Shown here piece by piece: positions 62,416 through 64,000 of a stretch of DNA of 64,000 nt. The notes under the pieces are model-generated. The model saw nothing but the letters and a program-made list of their open reading frames with translations, was not told the origin of the DNA and searched no databases. Numbering within the stretch: position 1 is the stretch's first letter; each line of letters opens with the position of its first letter. Source of the DNA: JAWKRB01 sp041389885 (GTDB taxonomy: Bacteria; Myxococcota_A; Polyangia; Polyangiales; Ga0077539); contig JAWKRB010000025.1 of the NCBI GenBank assembly GCA_041389885.1, forward strand, positions 1-64,000, written 5' to 3'. The position numbers and the translations under genes are program-made.

Positions 62416-64000
62416 ATGTCGGACCCCGAGACCCCCGAGGGGCCGGCGTCGCCGGCGGTAGAAGAGGCGCCCGACGCGGCGCCCTCGACGACCGAGCCGA
62501 CCGGGCCCGGCGCCGCCGAGGCCCCCGCGACGGCGGCCCCCCCGCAGGACCTCTCGGCGAGGCCGGCGCGGCGGCGGGACTACTGGATCACCTCGGTGTG
62601 CGGCGCGCTCCTCCTGGCGCTCATGCGCGTCCCTGGGCACCAGCGCTTCGGCGTGCTCGTGGGCCTCGCGCTCACGCTGGGCCTCGCGCTGGGGGTGATG
62701 GGGCTGCTCGGCGACTCGCCCCTCGACCTCCGCGGCGACGAGGCGCGCGCCCCAGAGAACGCCCCCGCCTGGTGGCGCACCGGCGGCGGGCTCGTGGTGC
62801 TCTTCGGCGTCGCGCTCTACGTCCCGTTCGCCGGGTTCGGCCTCTGGGACCCGTGGGAGACCCACTACTCCGAGGTCGCGCGGGAGATCCTGTCTCGCGA
62901 CGACTGGATCACGCTCTGGTGGGCGCAGGAGGGCTGGTTCATGTCCAAGCCCATCCTGGTCTTCTGGATGAGCGCGCTCGGCATGGGCGCGGGCAGCGCC
63001 TTCGGCCTGCAGGTCGGCGCCGACGCGGGGCCGAGCTTTCAGGAGTGGTGCATCCGCCTCCCGATCATCGCCGCGACGCTCGCGGCCCTCTACGCGCTGT
63101 ACCGCGCGGTGGCGCAGTCGTGGGGGGCGCGGGCGGGGGTGCTCGCCGCGCTGGTGCTCGCGACGATGCCCCAGTGGTTCTTCCTCGCGCATCAGGCGAT
63201 GACCGACATGCCCTTCGTCGCGCCGCTGGTGATCGCGGTGTCGATGTTCATCCTCGCGGTGACCGTCGACCCCGCGCAGCTCTCGACGGCGCGGGCGGTG
63301 CGGGTCGGGGGCGTGACCCTGCGCGTCTCGCTCTGGCACCTGACCGTCGGCGCGGTGCTGGTGCTCGCCCTCCCGCAGATCGCGTACCTGCTGACGCGCT
63401 CGATGGTCACCTCGTGCCCCGCCGACGCGAACCTCGCGCAGTGCAGGCGCATGCTCGCGCTCAACCGCGTGGGCTCGATCCAGGTGCCGGTGGAGATGTT
63501 CTGGTCGGGCAGCGCCGGCAACTCCGCCGCCACGCTCGCGAGCTCGGTGCAGGGGTCGCCGGTGTGGGAGCGCGTCGCCAGCCACACGCGCTTCTTCCCC
63601 TCGGTGCTCCAGGGCGTCGTCTGGCTCGCGGTGCTCCACCAGGCCCTCGAGGGGCTGCGACGCGAGCGCTCGCTGCGCGGGCTCTACTTCGTGCTGTTCT
63701 ACGTCGGGTGCGCGGTGTCGACGATGGGCAAGGGGCCGGCGGGGCTGGCCATCCCCGGCGCCGTCGCCGCGCTGCACTTCGCGGCGACGCGGCGCTGGCG
63801 CGAGCTCACGGAGATTCGCCTGGGGCTCGGCGTGCTGGTGTTCCTCGTGGTGGGGATGCCCTGGTACGTCGCGATCTACGGCCGCCTCGGCGACGATTTC
63901 ATCCAGCGCTTCGTGGTGCACGACATCATCAACCGCACGGTGCTGGGCGTGCACGGCGACACCGGGTCGGTGCGCTACTTCTTGTGGCAGCTCGGGTACG
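62416..64000 (+). CDS. GT39/ArnT-type membrane glycosyltransferase, copy 2 (3' end outside window)
   Basis: Partial, 528 codons visible from ATG 62416 (MSDPETPEGPASPA). Same plan as copy 1 with a shorter acidic/Pro-rich leader (~50 residues) and GT-C motif WDPWETHYSEVAREIL at about 143-158. It shares runs of identical DNA with copy 1, including 71 nt at 62842-62912. The second loop differs (ADANLAQCRRMLALNRVG against ARMQQCQEMLRMNRIGG), so acceptors may differ. Truncated by the window end, not by mutation. Confidence 0.9.
   Translation, partial: MSDPETPEGPASPAVEEAPDAAPSTTEPTGPGAAEAPATAAPPQDLSARPARRRDYWITSVCGALLLALMRVPGHQRFGVLVGLALTLGLALGVMGLLGDSPLDLRGDEARAPENAPAWWRTGGGLVVLFGVALYVPFAGFGLWDPWETHYSEVAREILSRDDWITLWWAQEGWFMSKPILVFWMSALGMGAGSAFGLQVGADAGPSFQEWCIRLPIIAATLAALYALYRAVAQSWGARAGVLAALVLATMPQWFFLAHQAMTDMPFVAPLVIAVSMFILAVTVDPAQLSTARAVRVGGVTLRVSLWHLTVGAVLVLALPQIAYLLTRSMVTSCPADANLAQCRRMLALNRVGSIQVPVEMFWSGSAGNSAATLASSVQGSPVWERVASHTRFFPSVLQGVVWLAVLHQALEGLRRERSLRGLYFVLFYVGCAVSTMGKGPAGLAIPGAVAALHFAATRRWRELTEIRLGLGVLVFLVVGMPWYVAIYGRLGDDFIQRFVVHDIINRTVLGVHGDTGSVRYFLWQLGY
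62842..62912 (+). repeat. 71-nt identical segment shared with 59949-60019
   Basis: Partner in the second GT39 gene, direct orientation, about 2.9 kb downstream of the first. Confidence 0.85.

Overview
The window is very GC-rich and carries dense, mostly non-hypothetical genes with little intergenic space. Eukaryotic-type Ser/Thr kinase, PP2C and PilZ proteins, many lipoproteins with Asp/Ala-rich linkers, PEGA, NHL and thrombospondin-type-3 repeat proteins, FemAB-like and outer-membrane barrel proteins together point to a Myxococcota genome, most likely Polyangia-like. That placement is inferred from gene content only. I see no insertion sequence, phage, CRISPR array or rRNA. Apart from one tRNA everything is protein-coding, and no gene-free stretch exceeds 300 bases.

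Layout. 1-3.3 kb: a truncated membrane protein, a TPR/PEGA/barrel protein and a Ser/Thr kinase. 3.2-19.4 kb: one long leftward surface-polysaccharide operon of eleven genes. In transcription order these are two tandem GT4 glycosyltransferases, an asparagine-synthase-type amidotransferase, a bi-domain oxidoreductase (broken by indels), a second amidotransferase, a heparinase II/III-like lyase, a PglC/WcaJ-type phosphoglycosyl transferase, WecB, a PglE-type aminotransferase, a PglF/CapD-type 4,6-dehydratase and a GNAT acetyltransferase. Most joints are 4-nt ATGA/GTGA overlaps. Divergent from it, 19.5-25.4 kb: LarB, an O-antigen ligase/polymerase with a TPR tail, and a Wzc-like tyrosine autokinase that probably belongs to the same polysaccharide pathway. 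25.4-29.1 kb: a lysine-2,3-aminomutase-family radical SAM enzyme and LeuS. 29.2-33.0 kb: a pseudo-5'-nucleotidase fused to a barrel, and a FemAB-like protein. 33.0-38.5 kb: ClpS, ClpA, a PDZ protein and a TSP3/OmpA-like protein, in a stretch full of single-base indels. 38.5-42.1 kb: an MCE protein with an ABC ATPase and an FtsX-type permease. 42.1-46.5 kb (leftward): PP2C and two lipoproteins. 46.6-48.4 kb: PilZ and TPR proteins. 48.5-53.8 kb: a double-length UvrA. 53.8-54.8 kb: a ThiF/MoeB-type E1 enzyme plus a small partner carrying the missing E1 N-terminal helix. 54.9-59.0 kb: three overlapping lipoproteins, two of them built from a repeated two-cysteine domain, and a small hypothetical. 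59.2 kb: tRNA-Leu(UAG). 59.4-64 kb: tandem GT39-type membrane glycosyltransferases, the second cut by the window edge.

Quality note. Several genes, including normally essential leuS and the whole clpA-to-OmpA stretch, are broken only by one-base losses in short G/C runs while the protein signal continues in another frame. I read these as base-call or assembly errors rather than true decay.
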